Part shown: positions 8,843 to 17,539 of the stretch, in pieces
Layout: the number at the start of each line of letters is the position of its first letter
Numbering within the stretch: the stretch's first letter is position 1
Assembly (NCBI RefSeq): GCF_011395035.1
Contig: NZ_CP024768.1
Span: 4,029,595-4,093,594, forward strand
Source of the DNA: Pantoea cypripedii
GTDB taxonomy: Bacteria > Pseudomonadota > Gammaproteobacteria > Enterobacterales > Enterobacteriaceae
DNA length: 64,000 bases
Reading direction: 5' to 3'
Position numbers and translations under genes: made by a program
The notes under the pieces: generated by a model
Seen by the model: only the letters and a program-made list of their open reading frames with translations
What the model was told of the DNA's origin: nothing
Database searches by the model: none

Positions 8843-9263
8843 GATCCCCTCCCGGCTGGAGCCGCAGAGACGCGCACAGCGGGGTAACGCTGACAACGCC
8901 CCACGAGAAAGCCTTCCACTGAATGAATCGAATTGCATTGTTTTTTTGCGAGCCGTGCAGTCAGTACCAGCAACAGTGTGACCGCCATTTTCAGTGTAGG
9001 AGATCTGGTAAAAATTTTTCCAGCGATGATTTTCGTTCACAGCGAGAGAAAAAAGAGATAACACTTGATCTGCCTCACAGGCGCACCGCGCCTTGCAGCA
9101 TTTGTTAACAACTCTGGCTATACTGAAAACATAACAACAAACCGCCTGCAGGGCATAAATCTCGATGGGTGGCGCTTATCGCCGTTATGCGCAAAGGATT
9201 TCGCCAGCCGTGACGTGGCAGGAATTCGGGTTGCCCCCAGAATCTTGTGAAAGGAGTTATATC
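8843..9263. other. uspB-uspA divergent intergenic region
   Basis: This 421-bp stretch holds no convincing gene. It contains the uspB and uspA leaders. A -10-like TATACT at 9119-9124 is the best uspA promoter candidate, but no well-spaced -35 is seen. A poly-T run at 8940-8946 and AT-rich tracts near 9010-9020 may belong to the uspB promoter side. Confidence 0.6.
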
Positions 9264-9701
9264 ATGGCTTATAAACACATCCTGATTGCAGTAGACCTTT
9301 CCCCGGAAAGCCAGTTGCTGGTTGATAAAGCGGTCTCACTGGCTCGTCCTTACGATGCGAAAATCTCCCTTATCCACGTTGATGTGAACTATTCAGACCT
9401 CTACACCGGGCTGATTGACGTCAATCTGGGTGACATGCAGAAACGCATTTCTGAAGAGACGCATACCGCACTGAAAGAGCTTTCGACCAACGCCGGTTAT
9501 CCCATCAGTGAAACCCTGAGCGGTAGCGGCGATCTCGGCCAGGTGCTGGTGGATGCGATTAGAAAATATGACGTGGATTTGGTGGTCTGTGGCCACCATC
9601 AGGACTTCTGGAGCAAACTGATGTCGTCAGCGCGTCAGCTGATTAATACGGTACATATCGATATGTTGATTGTGCCGTTGCATGACGACGAAGACGAATA
9701 A
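9264..9701 (+). CDS. uspA: Universal stress protein A
   Basis: A 145-residue cytoplasmic protein (MAYKHILIAVDLSPESQLLVDKA) nearly identical in layout to E. coli UspA (144 residues). The AAGGAG ribosome site 7 nt upstream fixes the start. UspA-class proteins are dimeric, induced by growth arrest and phosphate/carbon limitation, and unlike the ATP-binding MJ0577 class do not bind ATP strongly. C-terminal INTVHIDMLIVPL matches the family. A strong terminator follows. Confidence 0.97.
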   Translation: MAYKHILIAVDLSPESQLLVDKAVSLARPYDAKISLIHVDVNYSDLYTGLIDVNLGDMQKRISEETHTALKELSTNAGYPISETLSGSGDLGQVLVDAIRKYDVDLVVCGHHQDFWSKLMSSARQLINTVHIDMLIVPLHDDEDE

Positions 9702-9710
9702 TAATCATAA

Positions 9711-9742
9711 AAAATATGCCGGCTTCGCCGGCATATTTTTTT
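9711..9742 (+). terminator. Intrinsic terminator of uspA
   Basis: A stem built on ATATGCCGG / CCGGCATAT with a CTTCG loop, followed by a seven-T tract. It starts about 10 bp after the uspA stop and also lies just downstream of the convergent rsmJ, so it may serve both. Confidence 0.92.
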
Positions 9743-9745
9743 CAA

Positions 9746-10495
9746 TCAGGCCAGCGGCGGATAGATATCAAAACGATGGCTTTTGGTTACCACGGCCGAC
9801 TGCGTCACCACGCCCGCTAACGGCGGTGCGTAATCCGGGCGTTTCACCACAATGCGTTTCTTCGCCAGACGGCGTGCCGGTTCCAGCAACGCATCCGCAT
9901 CCTCATCCGCCCCGACCAGCGACTGAAACACCCGCATCTCCTTTTTCACCATGGCGCTTTTCTGCCGGTGCGGATACATCGGGTCGAGATACACCACATC
10001 GGGCGCAGGCGTAATCTCGCTCAGCGCCTGCTGGCTCACCACATGCAGCAGCGTTAATCGCTCACGCAGCCAGCCGCCAATCTCAGGATCGTCATAGCCA
10101 CGGCGTAAACCATCTTCCAGCAACGCCGCCACCACCGGATGACGTTCCAGCATGCGCACCCGGCACCCCAGGGCCGCCAGCACGAAGGCATCGCGCCCTA
10201 AGCCTGCGGTGGCATCGACCACATCCGGCAGGTAGTCGCCCTTGATACCCACCGCTTTCGCTACTGCCTCACCACGTCCACCGCCAAAGCGACGGCGGTG
10301 CGCCATCGCGCCAGAAACGAAATCGACAAAAATGCCGCCCAGTTTTGGCTCGTCGCGTTTACGCAGTTCAAGATGGCTGGCCGTCAGCACCAGTGCCAGC
10401 GGGGAATCTTCATCCTGCTCCAGGCCCCAGCGCTGCGCCAGAAGTAATAAGGCACCGTCTCCGGTGCCTGTTTCGTCAACTAAACCGATTTTCAC
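9746..10495 (-). CDS. rsmJ: 16S rRNA (guanine-1516-N2)-methyltransferase RsmJ
   Basis: A 249-residue protein highly similar to E. coli RsmJ (YhiQ): MKIGLVDETGTGDGALLLLAQRWGL, then KLGGIFVDFVSGAMAHRRRFGGGRGE. The SAM site is VVDATAGLGRDAFVLA and the catalytic motif VYLDPMYPH. It methylates N2 of G1516 in 16S rRNA. It starts 8 bp after prlC, so the two form an operon, as in E. coli. In E. coli dtpB lies between uspA and rsmJ; here it is absent. Confidence 0.97.
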   Translation of the reverse strand: MKIGLVDETGTGDGALLLLAQRWGLEQDEDSPLALVLTASHLELRKRDEPKLGGIFVDFVSGAMAHRRRFGGGRGEAVAKAVGIKGDYLPDVVDATAGLGRDAFVLAALGCRVRMLERHPVVAALLEDGLRRGYDDPEIGGWLRERLTLLHVVSQQALSEITPAPDVVYLDPMYPHRQKSAMVKKEMRVFQSLVGADEDADALLEPARRLAKKRIVVKRPDYAPPLAGVVTQSAVVTKSHRFDIYPPLA

Positions 10496-10503
10496 AGGCA
10501 GGT

Positions 10504-12546
10504 TTATCCCTGAATCCCGTAATGTTCCAGCATCGCATCCAGCTGCGGTTCACGACCACGGAAGCGTTTGAACAGCTCCATCGGCTCCTCAGAACCGCCG
10601 CGCGTCAGGATGTTGTCGAGGAACGACTGACCGGTTTCGCGGTTGAAGATACCCTCTTCTTCGAAGCGTGAGTAAGCATCGGCAGCCAGCACGTCGGCCC
10701 ACAGGTAGCTGTAGTAACCTGCGGCATAGCCGCCAGCGAATACGTGGCTAAAGGCGTGCGGGAAACGGCCCCATTCCGGGCTGGGCACCACGGCAACCTG
10801 CTTTTTCACTTCGCGCAGGGTTTCGAGGATTTGCGCACCCTGTTCAGGATTGAACTCGGTATGCAGACGGAAATCGAACAGGCCGAACTCCAGCTGACGC
10901 AGGATAAACAGCGCGGCCTGATAGTTTTTCGCCGCCAGCATTTTATCCAGCAGGTCTTTCGGCAGCGGTTCACCGGTTTCATAGTGTCCGGAGATAAACG
11001 CCAGCGCGTCCGGCTCCCAGCACCAGTTCTCCATAAACTGACTCGGCAGTTCTACCGCATCCCACGGCACACCGCTGATACCGGAGACGCCTGGGGTTTC
11101 AATACGCGTCAGCATATGATGCAGACCGTGACCGAATTCGTGGAACAGGGTGATCACTTCATCATGGGTGAACAGCGCCGGTTTACCCTGCACCGGACGG
11201 TTGAAGTTACAGGTGAGATAAGCCACCGGTTTTTGCAGGCTGCCATCGGCTTTGCGCATCTGGCCGACACAGTCGTCCATCCAGGCACCACCGCGTTTGT
11301 GTTCGCGGGCATACAGGTCAAGATAGAAGCTGCCACGCAGTTCGCCGCTTTCATCGAACAGGTCGAAGAAACGCACGTCCGGATGGTAAACATCCACGTC
11401 TTTGCGCTCTTTCGCGCTGATGCCGTAGATGCGTTTGACCACTTCAAACAGGCCACTCACCGCCCTCTCTTCCGGGAAGTACGGACGCAGCTGCTCATCG
11501 CTGATGGTGTACAGGTGCTGTTTCTGTTTTTCGCCGTAGTACGTCAGGTCCCACGGGTTCATTTCGTCCACACCAAACTCTTTTTTGGCGAAGGCACGCA
11601 GCTGGGCGAGTTCTTTTTCACCCTGCGGGCGGGCGCGTTTCGCCAGGTCGGTCAGGAAGTCGATAACCTGAGACGGGCTTTCCGCCATTTTGGTGGCCAG
11701 CGATTTGTCAGCAAAGGAGTCGAAGCCCAGCAGCTGAGCCAGCTCGTGACGCAGCGCCAGTTCCTCGGCCATCACCGGGCCGTTGTCCCATTTACCGGCA
11801 TTCGGGCCTTGCTCGGACGCACGCGTTGAGTAAGCGCGGTACAACTCTTCACGCAGCGCCGCGTTGTCGCAGTAGGTCATCACCGGCAGATAGCTCGGGA
11901 TATCCAGCGTCAGCAACCAGCCTTCCTGCTCTTTGGCTTCCGCCTGGGCTTTGGCCGCTGCCAGCGCGCTTTCCGGCATCCCCGCCAGCTCAGCTTCGTC
12001 GGTAATCAGCTTGCTCCAGCCCATGGTGGCGTCGAGCACGTTGTTGCTATAGGTTGACCCCAGTTCAGACAGGCGTGCGGCGATTTCACCGTAGCGTTTC
12101 TGTTTTTCTTTATCGAGGCCGATACCGGACAGCTCGAAATCACGCAGGCTGTTATCCACCACTTTTTTCTGCGCGATATCGAGAGCAGCATAGTTGTCAC
12201 CCTGCTTCAGGTTGACATAGGCCTGATACAACCCTTCATGCTGACCGACCCAGGTGCTGTACTCTGACAGCAGCGGCAGCGTCTGCTCATAAGCTTCGCG
12301 CAGCTCCGGGCTGTTTTTTACCGAGTTCAGATGGCTGACCGGCGAGAAAATACGTCCCAGACGATCATCAACTTCAGCCAGCGGCTGCACCAGATTGTCC
12401 CAGCTATAAGGCGCGCCCTGTGCCACTACGCGTTCCACCGCCGCACGGCAGTCGTCCAGCGCTGCGGTGACAGCGGGAACCACATGCTCGGGTTTGATGG
12501 CGGAGAATGGCGGTAGCGTATAAGGCGTGAGTAACGGATTGGTCAT
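10504..12546 (-). CDS. prlC: Oligopeptidase A (M3 zinc metallopeptidase)
   Basis: 680 residues, identical in length to E. coli PrlC/OpdA. The zinc-binding HEFGH motif (TLFHEFGHGLHHMLTR) lies near residue 469, with the second-shell segment ELPSQFMENWCWEP downstream. It is a cytoplasmic endopeptidase that degrades signal peptides and short oligopeptides. First gene of the prlC-rsmJ operon. A GC-rich hairpin at 12575-12591 lies in its 5' leader. The E. coli gene is part of the heat-shock regulon; I did not identify a sigma-32 promoter here. Confidence 0.97.
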   Translation of the reverse strand: MTNPLLTPYTLPPFSAIKPEHVVPAVTAALDDCRAAVERVVAQGAPYSWDNLVQPLAEVDDRLGRIFSPVSHLNSVKNSPELREAYEQTLPLLSEYSTWVGQHEGLYQAYVNLKQGDNYAALDIAQKKVVDNSLRDFELSGIGLDKEKQKRYGEIAARLSELGSTYSNNVLDATMGWSKLITDEAELAGMPESALAAAKAQAEAKEQEGWLLTLDIPSYLPVMTYCDNAALREELYRAYSTRASEQGPNAGKWDNGPVMAEELALRHELAQLLGFDSFADKSLATKMAESPSQVIDFLTDLAKRARPQGEKELAQLRAFAKKEFGVDEMNPWDLTYYGEKQKQHLYTISDEQLRPYFPEERAVSGLFEVVKRIYGISAKERKDVDVYHPDVRFFDLFDESGELRGSFYLDLYAREHKRGGAWMDDCVGQMRKADGSLQKPVAYLTCNFNRPVQGKPALFTHDEVITLFHEFGHGLHHMLTRIETPGVSGISGVPWDAVELPSQFMENWCWEPDALAFISGHYETGEPLPKDLLDKMLAAKNYQAALFILRQLEFGLFDFRLHTEFNPEQGAQILETLREVKKQVAVVPSPEWGRFPHAFSHVFAGGYAAGYYSYLWADVLAADAYSRFEEEGIFNRETGQSFLDNILTRGGSEEPMELFKRFRGREPQLDAMLEHYGIQG

Positions 12547-12574
12547 AAGCGCAGTCCTTTCATTGGGGTGTGGG

Positions 12575-12591
12575 GCGCGACCGGGTCGCGC
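12575..12591 (-). repeat. Hairpin in the prlC leader
   Basis: GCGCGAC, CGG, GTCGCGC form a perfect 7-bp GC-rich stem about 30 bp upstream of the prlC start. No T-tract follows in the prlC direction. Role unknown; possibly leader structure. Confidence 0.45.
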
Positions 12592-12750
12592 AACGCAATC
12601 GTATTAACATGCGGCCTGATCGGCGGAAAATCAATGCCGCGAAGGAACAGCCTGATGCCGAAACGCCAGCAATTTTTATCCAGCGCGGCTATAATCGCGC
12701 CAGACACGATGTTCTGACTTCTTTGATCCAACCGCGGACCCCTCTTTTTT

Positions 12751-13593
12751 ATGCTGAGTTATCGCCACAGTTTTCATGCCGGCAACCATGCCGACGTGCT
12801 CAAACACACCGTTGAGAGCCTGATCCTGACTGCCCTGATGGAGAAGGAGAAGCCTTTTCTCTATCTGGATACCCACGCCGGTGCCGGACGTTACCAGCTG
12901 AGCGGAGAGCACGCCGAGCGTACCGGTGAATATCTGGAAGGCATCGCGCGCATCTGGCAGCAGCCCGACGCACCGGAATTGCTGAAACCTTATTTCTCTG
13001 CGATTCGTAACCTGAACCCCAACGGCACGCTGCGCTACTATCCAGGCTCGCCGCTGATTGCACGCCATTTGCTGCGTCAGGACGATAAATTGCAACTTAC
13101 CGAGCTGCACTCCAGCGATTACCCGCTGCTGCGCAATGAATTCAGCAAAGACAGCCGCGCCCGCGTCGAGCGTGCAGATGGCTATCAGCAGCTGAAATCG
13201 AAGCTGCCACCGCCAACGCGCCGTGGTCTGATTCTGATCGATCCGCCGTATGAGCTGAAAAGCGACTATCAGGCGGTGGTGAAAGGTATTCAGGAAGGCC
13301 ACAAACGCTTCGGCACCGGTATCTACGCCTTGTGGTATCCGGTGGTGCTGCGTCAGCAAATCAAACATATGACCAAAGATTTGCAGGCCACCGGCATTCG
13401 CAACATTTTGCAGATTGAGCTGGCGGTGCGCCCGGACAGCGATCAACGCGGCATGACGGCCTCTGGCATGATCGTGATTAACCCGCCGTGGAAGCTGGAG
13501 CAGCAGATGAAAGAACTGCTGCCGTGGCTGCATCAGAAGCTGGTGCCCACCGGCATCGGACATACCCGTGTGGAGTGGATTACGCCGGAATAA
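12751..13593 (+). CDS. rlmJ: 23S rRNA (adenine-2030-N6)-methyltransferase RlmJ
   Basis: A 280-residue protein matching E. coli RlmJ (YhiR): MLSYRHSFHAGNHADVLKHTVESL, THAGAGRYQL SAM loop, and catalytic DPPY at about residues 164-167 (LILIDPPYELK). It methylates N6 of A2030 in 23S rRNA. The upstream ribosome-binding sequence is weak. It is divergent from prlC and convergent with rnz, 6 bp apart from the rnz stop. Confidence 0.97.
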   Translation: MLSYRHSFHAGNHADVLKHTVESLILTALMEKEKPFLYLDTHAGAGRYQLSGEHAERTGEYLEGIARIWQQPDAPELLKPYFSAIRNLNPNGTLRYYPGSPLIARHLLRQDDKLQLTELHSSDYPLLRNEFSKDSRARVERADGYQQLKSKLPPPTRRGLILIDPPYELKSDYQAVVKGIQEGHKRFGTGIYALWYPVVLRQQIKHMTKDLQATGIRNILQIELAVRPDSDQRGMTASGMIVINPPWKLEQQMKELLPWLHQKLVPTGIGHTRVEWITPE

Positions 13594-13599
13594 GGCGCG

Positions 13600-14511
13600 C
13601 TAAACCTCGAACACCGCGAAATCATGTGCCAGCGCCGTCTGCGGAAAGACGGACTGGCACTCCGCCAGTAATCTCTCCCGATCCTGCGACAAATAACGTG
13701 AGCTGAAATGGGTGGCGATCAGCCTTTTCACGCCTGCCTGTTTTGCCACCTGCGCCGTCTGGACGGTGGTGGAATGGCCGCGACTGTTGGCTTTCTCCGC
13801 CAGCGCCGCCTCCAGCGTGGTTTCGTGTACCATCACATCCACATTCGCTGCCAGCTGCAACGCCACTTCCGTTGGTCCGGTATCGCCAAAAATCGCCAGC
13901 ACCTTGCCTTTGGTGGGTGGGCCGAGATACTCCGCGCCATTAATTTCGCGTCCATCCTCCAGCCGGATACGCTCGCCCTGCTTCAGCTGCTGATACCAGG
14001 GGCCGCGCGGCACCCCTTCGGCTTTCAGGCGCGGCGCGTCGAGGAAGCCGGGTTTATCATGCTGCTCAATCCGGTAGCCGTAGCATTCAACAACGTGGTT
14101 CATGGGCCAGGCCGTGACGCGAAACGCACCATCGTCAAACACCAGCCCGGAACCAATCTCCACAATTTCCAGCGGAAAGCTGGTATAGGAACCACTCAGG
14201 CTGAGTGCCGTTTCAACAAACTGCCGGAGTCCCTGCGGGCCATAGATCGTCAGCGGTTCTTTGAGTCCCGCCATCGAGCGGCTGGTTAACAGCCCCGGCA
14301 GGCCAAAGATATGGTCGCCGTGCAGATGGGTAATAAAGATTTTTTCCAGCTTGCCCGGCTTGAGTTCTGAACGCATGTACTGATGCTGCGTCGCTTCACC
14401 ACAATCAAACAGCCAGGTTTCACCACGTTTGGACAGCGTCAGCGCAATGGCGGTGACATTACGTTGCAGGCTGGGTGCGCCTGCGCCAGTACCCAGAAAA
14501 GTCAGTTGCAT
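13600..14511 (-). CDS. rnz: Ribonuclease Z / RNase BN
   Basis: A 303-residue metallo-beta-lactamase-fold nuclease similar to E. coli ElaC/RNase BN. The metal ligands are in THLHGDHIFGLPG (His62, His64, Asp66, His67), with FGDTGPTE and ATHFSSRY further down providing the rest of the site. It processes the 3' end of tRNA precursors. In E. coli this gene (elaC) lies elsewhere; here it occupies the rlmJ-gor gap on the reverse strand, convergent with rlmJ and divergent from gor. It keeps the region's coding character and shows no sign of recent transfer. Confidence 0.95.
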   Translation of the reverse strand: MQLTFLGTGAGAPSLQRNVTAIALTLSKRGETWLFDCGEATQHQYMRSELKPGKLEKIFITHLHGDHIFGLPGLLTSRSMAGLKEPLTIYGPQGLRQFVETALSLSGSYTSFPLEIVEIGSGLVFDDGAFRVTAWPMNHVVECYGYRIEQHDKPGFLDAPRLKAEGVPRGPWYQQLKQGERIRLEDGREINGAEYLGPPTKGKVLAIFGDTGPTEVALQLAANVDVMVHETTLEAALAEKANSRGHSTTVQTAQVAKQAGVKRLIATHFSSRYLSQDRERLLAECQSVFPQTALAHDFAVFEV

Positions 14512-14634
14512 GCTTGCTTCCGTGAAAATGGATTCGATTCAATGCTATTACAATCATAGGCGCAATCTTTGCGCCCTTTCCCCTGTCAGCGTTACACTCT
14601 AACCCAATTTTCCTCCTGCAAATGGACACATCTG

Positions 14635-15987
14635 ATGACCAGACATTTTGACTACCTTGCCATTGGTGGCGGCAGCGGCGGTATCGCCTCAATTAATCGC
14701 GCGGCGATGCACGGCCAGAAATGCGCCCTGATTGAAGCCAAAGAGCTGGGGGGCACCTGTGTCAACGTTGGCTGCGTACCGAAAAAGATCATGTGGCATG
14801 CGGCGCAAATCGCTGAAGCTATCCATCTTTATGGCCCGGATTATGGTTTCGACACCACGGTAAACCGTTTCGATTGGTCAACGCTGGTGAAAAATCGCAG
14901 CGCCTATATCGATCGTATCCACACCTCTTACGACAACGTGCTGGGCAAAAACAACGTGGAAGTCATTAAAGGATTCGCACGTTTTGTTGATGCGCACACG
15001 GTAGAAGTGAACGGCGAAACCATCACCGCCGATCATATTCTGATTGCCACCGGTGGCCGTCCGAGCCACCCGCACATCCCTGGTGCAGAATACGGTATCG
15101 ATTCTGACGGCTTCTTCGAACTGGACGCCCTGCCGAAGCGCGTTGCGGTAGTCGGTGCTGGCTATATCGCCGTTGAACTGGCCGGTGTGGTCAACGCACT
15201 CGGCGCGGAAACCCATTTGTTTGTGCGTAAACACGCGCCGCTGCGCAGCTTTGATCCGCTGATCACCGATACGCTGGTGGAAGTGATGCAGGCTGAAGGC
15301 CCGTCATTGCATACCGACTCCATCCCGCAAGCGGTGATCAAAAACGCCGACGGCAGCCTGACGCTGCAACTGGAAAACGGTCACGCGCAGACCGTGGATT
15401 GCCTGGTGTGGGCGATTGGTCGTGAACCCGCCAATGACAACTTCAATCTGGCCGTCACCGGTGTGGCGCTGGATGAAAAAGGCTATATCAAGGTCGATAA
15501 GTTCCAGAACACCAGCGTGCCGGGCATTTACGCGGTGGGTGATAACACCGGTGCGGTGGAGCTGACGCCAGTCGCGGTCGCTGCGGGCCGTCGCCTGTCA
15601 GAGCGTCTGTTTAACAACAAGCCGGACGAGCATCTGGATTACAGCAACATCCCGACCGTGGTGTTCAGCCACCCGCCGATTGGCACCGTCGGCCTGACGG
15701 AACCCGAGGCGCGCGAGCAGTACGGAGACGACCAGGTGAAGGTGTATAAATCTGCCTTCACCGCCATGTACACCGCCGTCACCCAGCATCGCCAGCCGTG
15801 CCGCATGAAGCTGGTATGTGTCGGTGCGGAAGAGAAAATCGTCGGTATTCACGGCATTGGTTTCGGTATGGATGAAATGCTGCAGGGCTTTGCGGTCGCG
15901 CTGAAAATGGGTGCCACCAAAAAAGACTTTGATAATACCGTCGCTATCCACCCAACGGCGGCAGAAGAATTTGTGACGATGCGTTAA
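14635..15987 (+). CDS. gor: Glutathione reductase
   Basis: From ATG 14635 the protein is 450 residues, the length of E. coli Gor. It has the FAD loop AIGGGSGGIASINRAA, redox-active cysteines 42 and 47 in GGTCVNVGCVPKK, NADP-binding GAGYIAVELAGV, and the C-terminal HPTAAEEFVTMR supplying the catalytic His (about 439) across the dimer. It reduces GSSG using NADPH in the cytoplasm. An extension to 14569 is open but unsupported. It is followed by a stem-loop. Confidence 0.97.
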   Translation: MTRHFDYLAIGGGSGGIASINRAAMHGQKCALIEAKELGGTCVNVGCVPKKIMWHAAQIAEAIHLYGPDYGFDTTVNRFDWSTLVKNRSAYIDRIHTSYDNVLGKNNVEVIKGFARFVDAHTVEVNGETITADHILIATGGRPSHPHIPGAEYGIDSDGFFELDALPKRVAVVGAGYIAVELAGVVNALGAETHLFVRKHAPLRSFDPLITDTLVEVMQAEGPSLHTDSIPQAVIKNADGSLTLQLENGHAQTVDCLVWAIGREPANDNFNLAVTGVALDEKGYIKVDKFQNTSVPGIYAVGDNTGAVELTPVAVAAGRRLSERLFNNKPDEHLDYSNIPTVVFSHPPIGTVGLTEPEAREQYGDDQVKVYKSAFTAMYTAVTQHRQPCRMKLVCVGAEEKIVGIHGIGFGMDEMLQGFAVALKMGATKKDFDNTVAIHPTAAEEFVTMR

Positions 15988-15994
15988 TTATCAG

Positions 15995-16018
15995 GCCAGC
16001 ATGTTATTACATGCTGGC
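15995..16018 (+). terminator. Stem-loop after gor
   Basis: GCCAGCATGT, loop TATT, ACATGCTGGC: a perfect 10-bp stem 7 bp after the gor stop. The tail is TCCTCCCCC rather than a pure T-run, so termination is probable but not certain. Confidence 0.65.
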
Positions 16019-16128
16019 TCCTCCCCCTCCCATTTCCTGCAAGATAAAAACCTGTTTATTCACTACTCAATCCCCTCTGACAGGGATAACATTTCCCCCT
16101 TTGCTGACGCGGGTGCGCTGGCATTTTG

Positions 16129-16205
16129 GTAGCGGCGCGATTTATCGCGCGGGTTTCAGCATGTTGCAAATGGCCTGAGATAAGCGCGATACATCGCGCC
16201 GTTAC
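16129..16205. repeat. REP-like palindromic repeat pair (site 1)
   Basis: Two inverted copies of a short palindromic unit: GGCGCGATTTATCGCGC (16134-16150) and GCGCGATACATCGCGCC (16184-16200), each flanked by GTAGC/GTTAC-type ends, separated by 33 bp. The same unit recurs at five more sites in the window, always between genes. This arrangement matches bacterial interspersed mosaic elements built from REP units. Confidence 0.85.
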
Positions 16206-16285
16206 GGATAACTCACAACTTAAATGAGGGAGGCTGGCGTGAATCTCTGTTTTGCGCGTCGGTGGTCAGGCAGTAAGGATCGGGC

Positions 16286-17218
16286 ATGAATATTATCAGC
16301 ATCATTATGTCAGCGGGCAAAGCCTCGGTGGATGTTGCGCTGTATACGTTGATTCCCATCATGGTGGTCATGCTATGTGTGATGAAATATCTGGAGGCCA
16401 AAGGCGTACTTGATTTTATTGTGCGTCATACCACGCCGTTATTAAAACCGCTGGGCATTACCGGGCTGGCGTTATTTGCCCTCATTCAACTCAATTTTGT
16501 CAGTTTTGCCGCACCGCTGGCTGCACTGGCCATCATGGAAAAACGCGGCACCTCCGATCGACATATGGCCGCCACGCTGGCGATGTTATTTGCCATGGGT
16601 CAGGCTAACGCCTTTTATCCCCTGATTCCCGCTGGCTTGCATTGGGGGGCGGCGATTCTGATCTCCATTTGTGGCGGCATACTGGCGGCGGCCAGCACTT
16701 ATCACCTGTTTGGCCGTAAACTGTCGGGCATAGCACTGCGTGATGAAGACGAAGGGATCAGCCATAGCGAGGCGAAGCCCGGTCTGATTACTATCATTAA
16801 TAACGCCGGTTCCGATGCGATTCGCCTGGCGCTGGGTTCGCTGCCGATGCTGATCCTCTCGTTATCCGTGGTTGGCATACTGAAAGAGGCGGGAGGTGTC
16901 GAGTTGCTGAGCCGGATGCTCTCGCCAGTTCTGGTGCGGCTCAACATTTCCGAGGTCTACATTCTGCCTGCGCTCACCAAATGCCTGGCCGGTGGTACCG
17001 CTTATTACGGTGTGGTATCTGACCTGATCGCCAAAGGCCTGTACAGCGCCCATAATATTAACGCCTCTGCGGGCCTGCTGATTCAGACCTTTGACCTGCC
17101 CGGCATCGGGATTTTCCTTGGGCTTTCCAGCCGTTTCCCGCGCCTGTTTCGTTTTGCTGTACCGGGCATACTGCTGGGCATCGCCCTGCGCGCCGTTTCG
17201 CATAGCCTCCTTTTCTAA
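16286..17218 (+). CDS. Nucleoside-recognition (Gate) domain membrane protein
   Basis: A 310-residue polytopic protein (MNIISIIMSAGKASVDVALYTLIPIMVVMLCVMKYLEAKG). Two related halves are visible: the first around QLNFVSFAAPLAALAIMEKRGTSDRHMAATLAM, the second around LPALTKCLAGGTAYYGVVSDL. This is the Gate/nucleoside-recognition domain seen in SpmA/SpmB and YjiG/YjiH. E. coli has YjiG and YjiH as separate shorter proteins; here both halves appear in one chain. The function of these proteins is not established; transport or gating of a small metabolite is the usual suggestion. A clean terminator follows. Confidence 0.82.
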   Translation: MNIISIIMSAGKASVDVALYTLIPIMVVMLCVMKYLEAKGVLDFIVRHTTPLLKPLGITGLALFALIQLNFVSFAAPLAALAIMEKRGTSDRHMAATLAMLFAMGQANAFYPLIPAGLHWGAAILISICGGILAAASTYHLFGRKLSGIALRDEDEGISHSEAKPGLITIINNAGSDAIRLALGSLPMLILSLSVVGILKEAGGVELLSRMLSPVLVRLNISEVYILPALTKCLAGGTAYYGVVSDLIAKGLYSAHNINASAGLLIQTFDLPGIGIFLGLSSRFPRLFRFAVPGILLGIALRAVSHSLLF

Positions 17219-17539
17219 ATATTGCGCTAAACAGGTAACAATCTGTTTAGCGTTTTTACTTCTTAAAATAACACCATAATTTTCAGGCGTTATTTAAGAT
17301 TAACCCTTTCAATTCCATTGTTATTTTCATCGATTGCACTTCTGATATTTTTAGTATTATTATCTGAGGAACATCATCACGGCATATGTAATTAACCCTC
17401 ATAACTACGAAGGTTTTATTGCAAAGGGAATATGTCTCCATACATATCAGGGAAATATCAGGTTAATTACCTAATCCCTTAATTTTATCGCAGGTAATAT
17501 TCCTGCGCGTCTAATTGAACACCAAGATAGGGTAGATCC
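17219..17539. other. AT-rich intergenic region upstream of the Sua5/YciO-like gene
   Basis: After the terminator, roughly 17260-17530 is distinctly AT-rich compared with its surroundings. It contains small inverted repeats: ATATGT/ACATAT arms near 17434-17451 and GCAGG/CCTGC near 17491-17507. No gene is seen. It probably carries the promoter and a long leader for the following gene; the base composition suggests separate acquisition or nucleoid-protein silencing (inference). Confidence 0.5.
17225..17257 (+). terminator. Intrinsic terminator of the Gate-domain gene
   Basis: CGCTAAACAG and CTGTTTAGCG form a 10-bp stem with an 8-nt loop, followed by five T residues. It begins 6 bp after the stop. 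Confidence 0.9.

Larger units (their letters stand above)
15988..16285. other. gor to membrane-protein intergenic region
   Basis: About 300 bp with the gor stem-loop, then an AT-rich patch near 16040-16100, then a head-to-head pair of palindromic repeat units (16129-16205). I see no gene. The leader of the downstream membrane protein occupies the last 80 bp. Confidence 0.6.

Noticed and set aside
10744..11829. Long forward open frame opposite prlC (361 codons)
   Set aside because: It is fully antisense to a certain gene, prlC. The GC-biased codon pattern of prlC leaves the complementary frame open. No recognisable protein.
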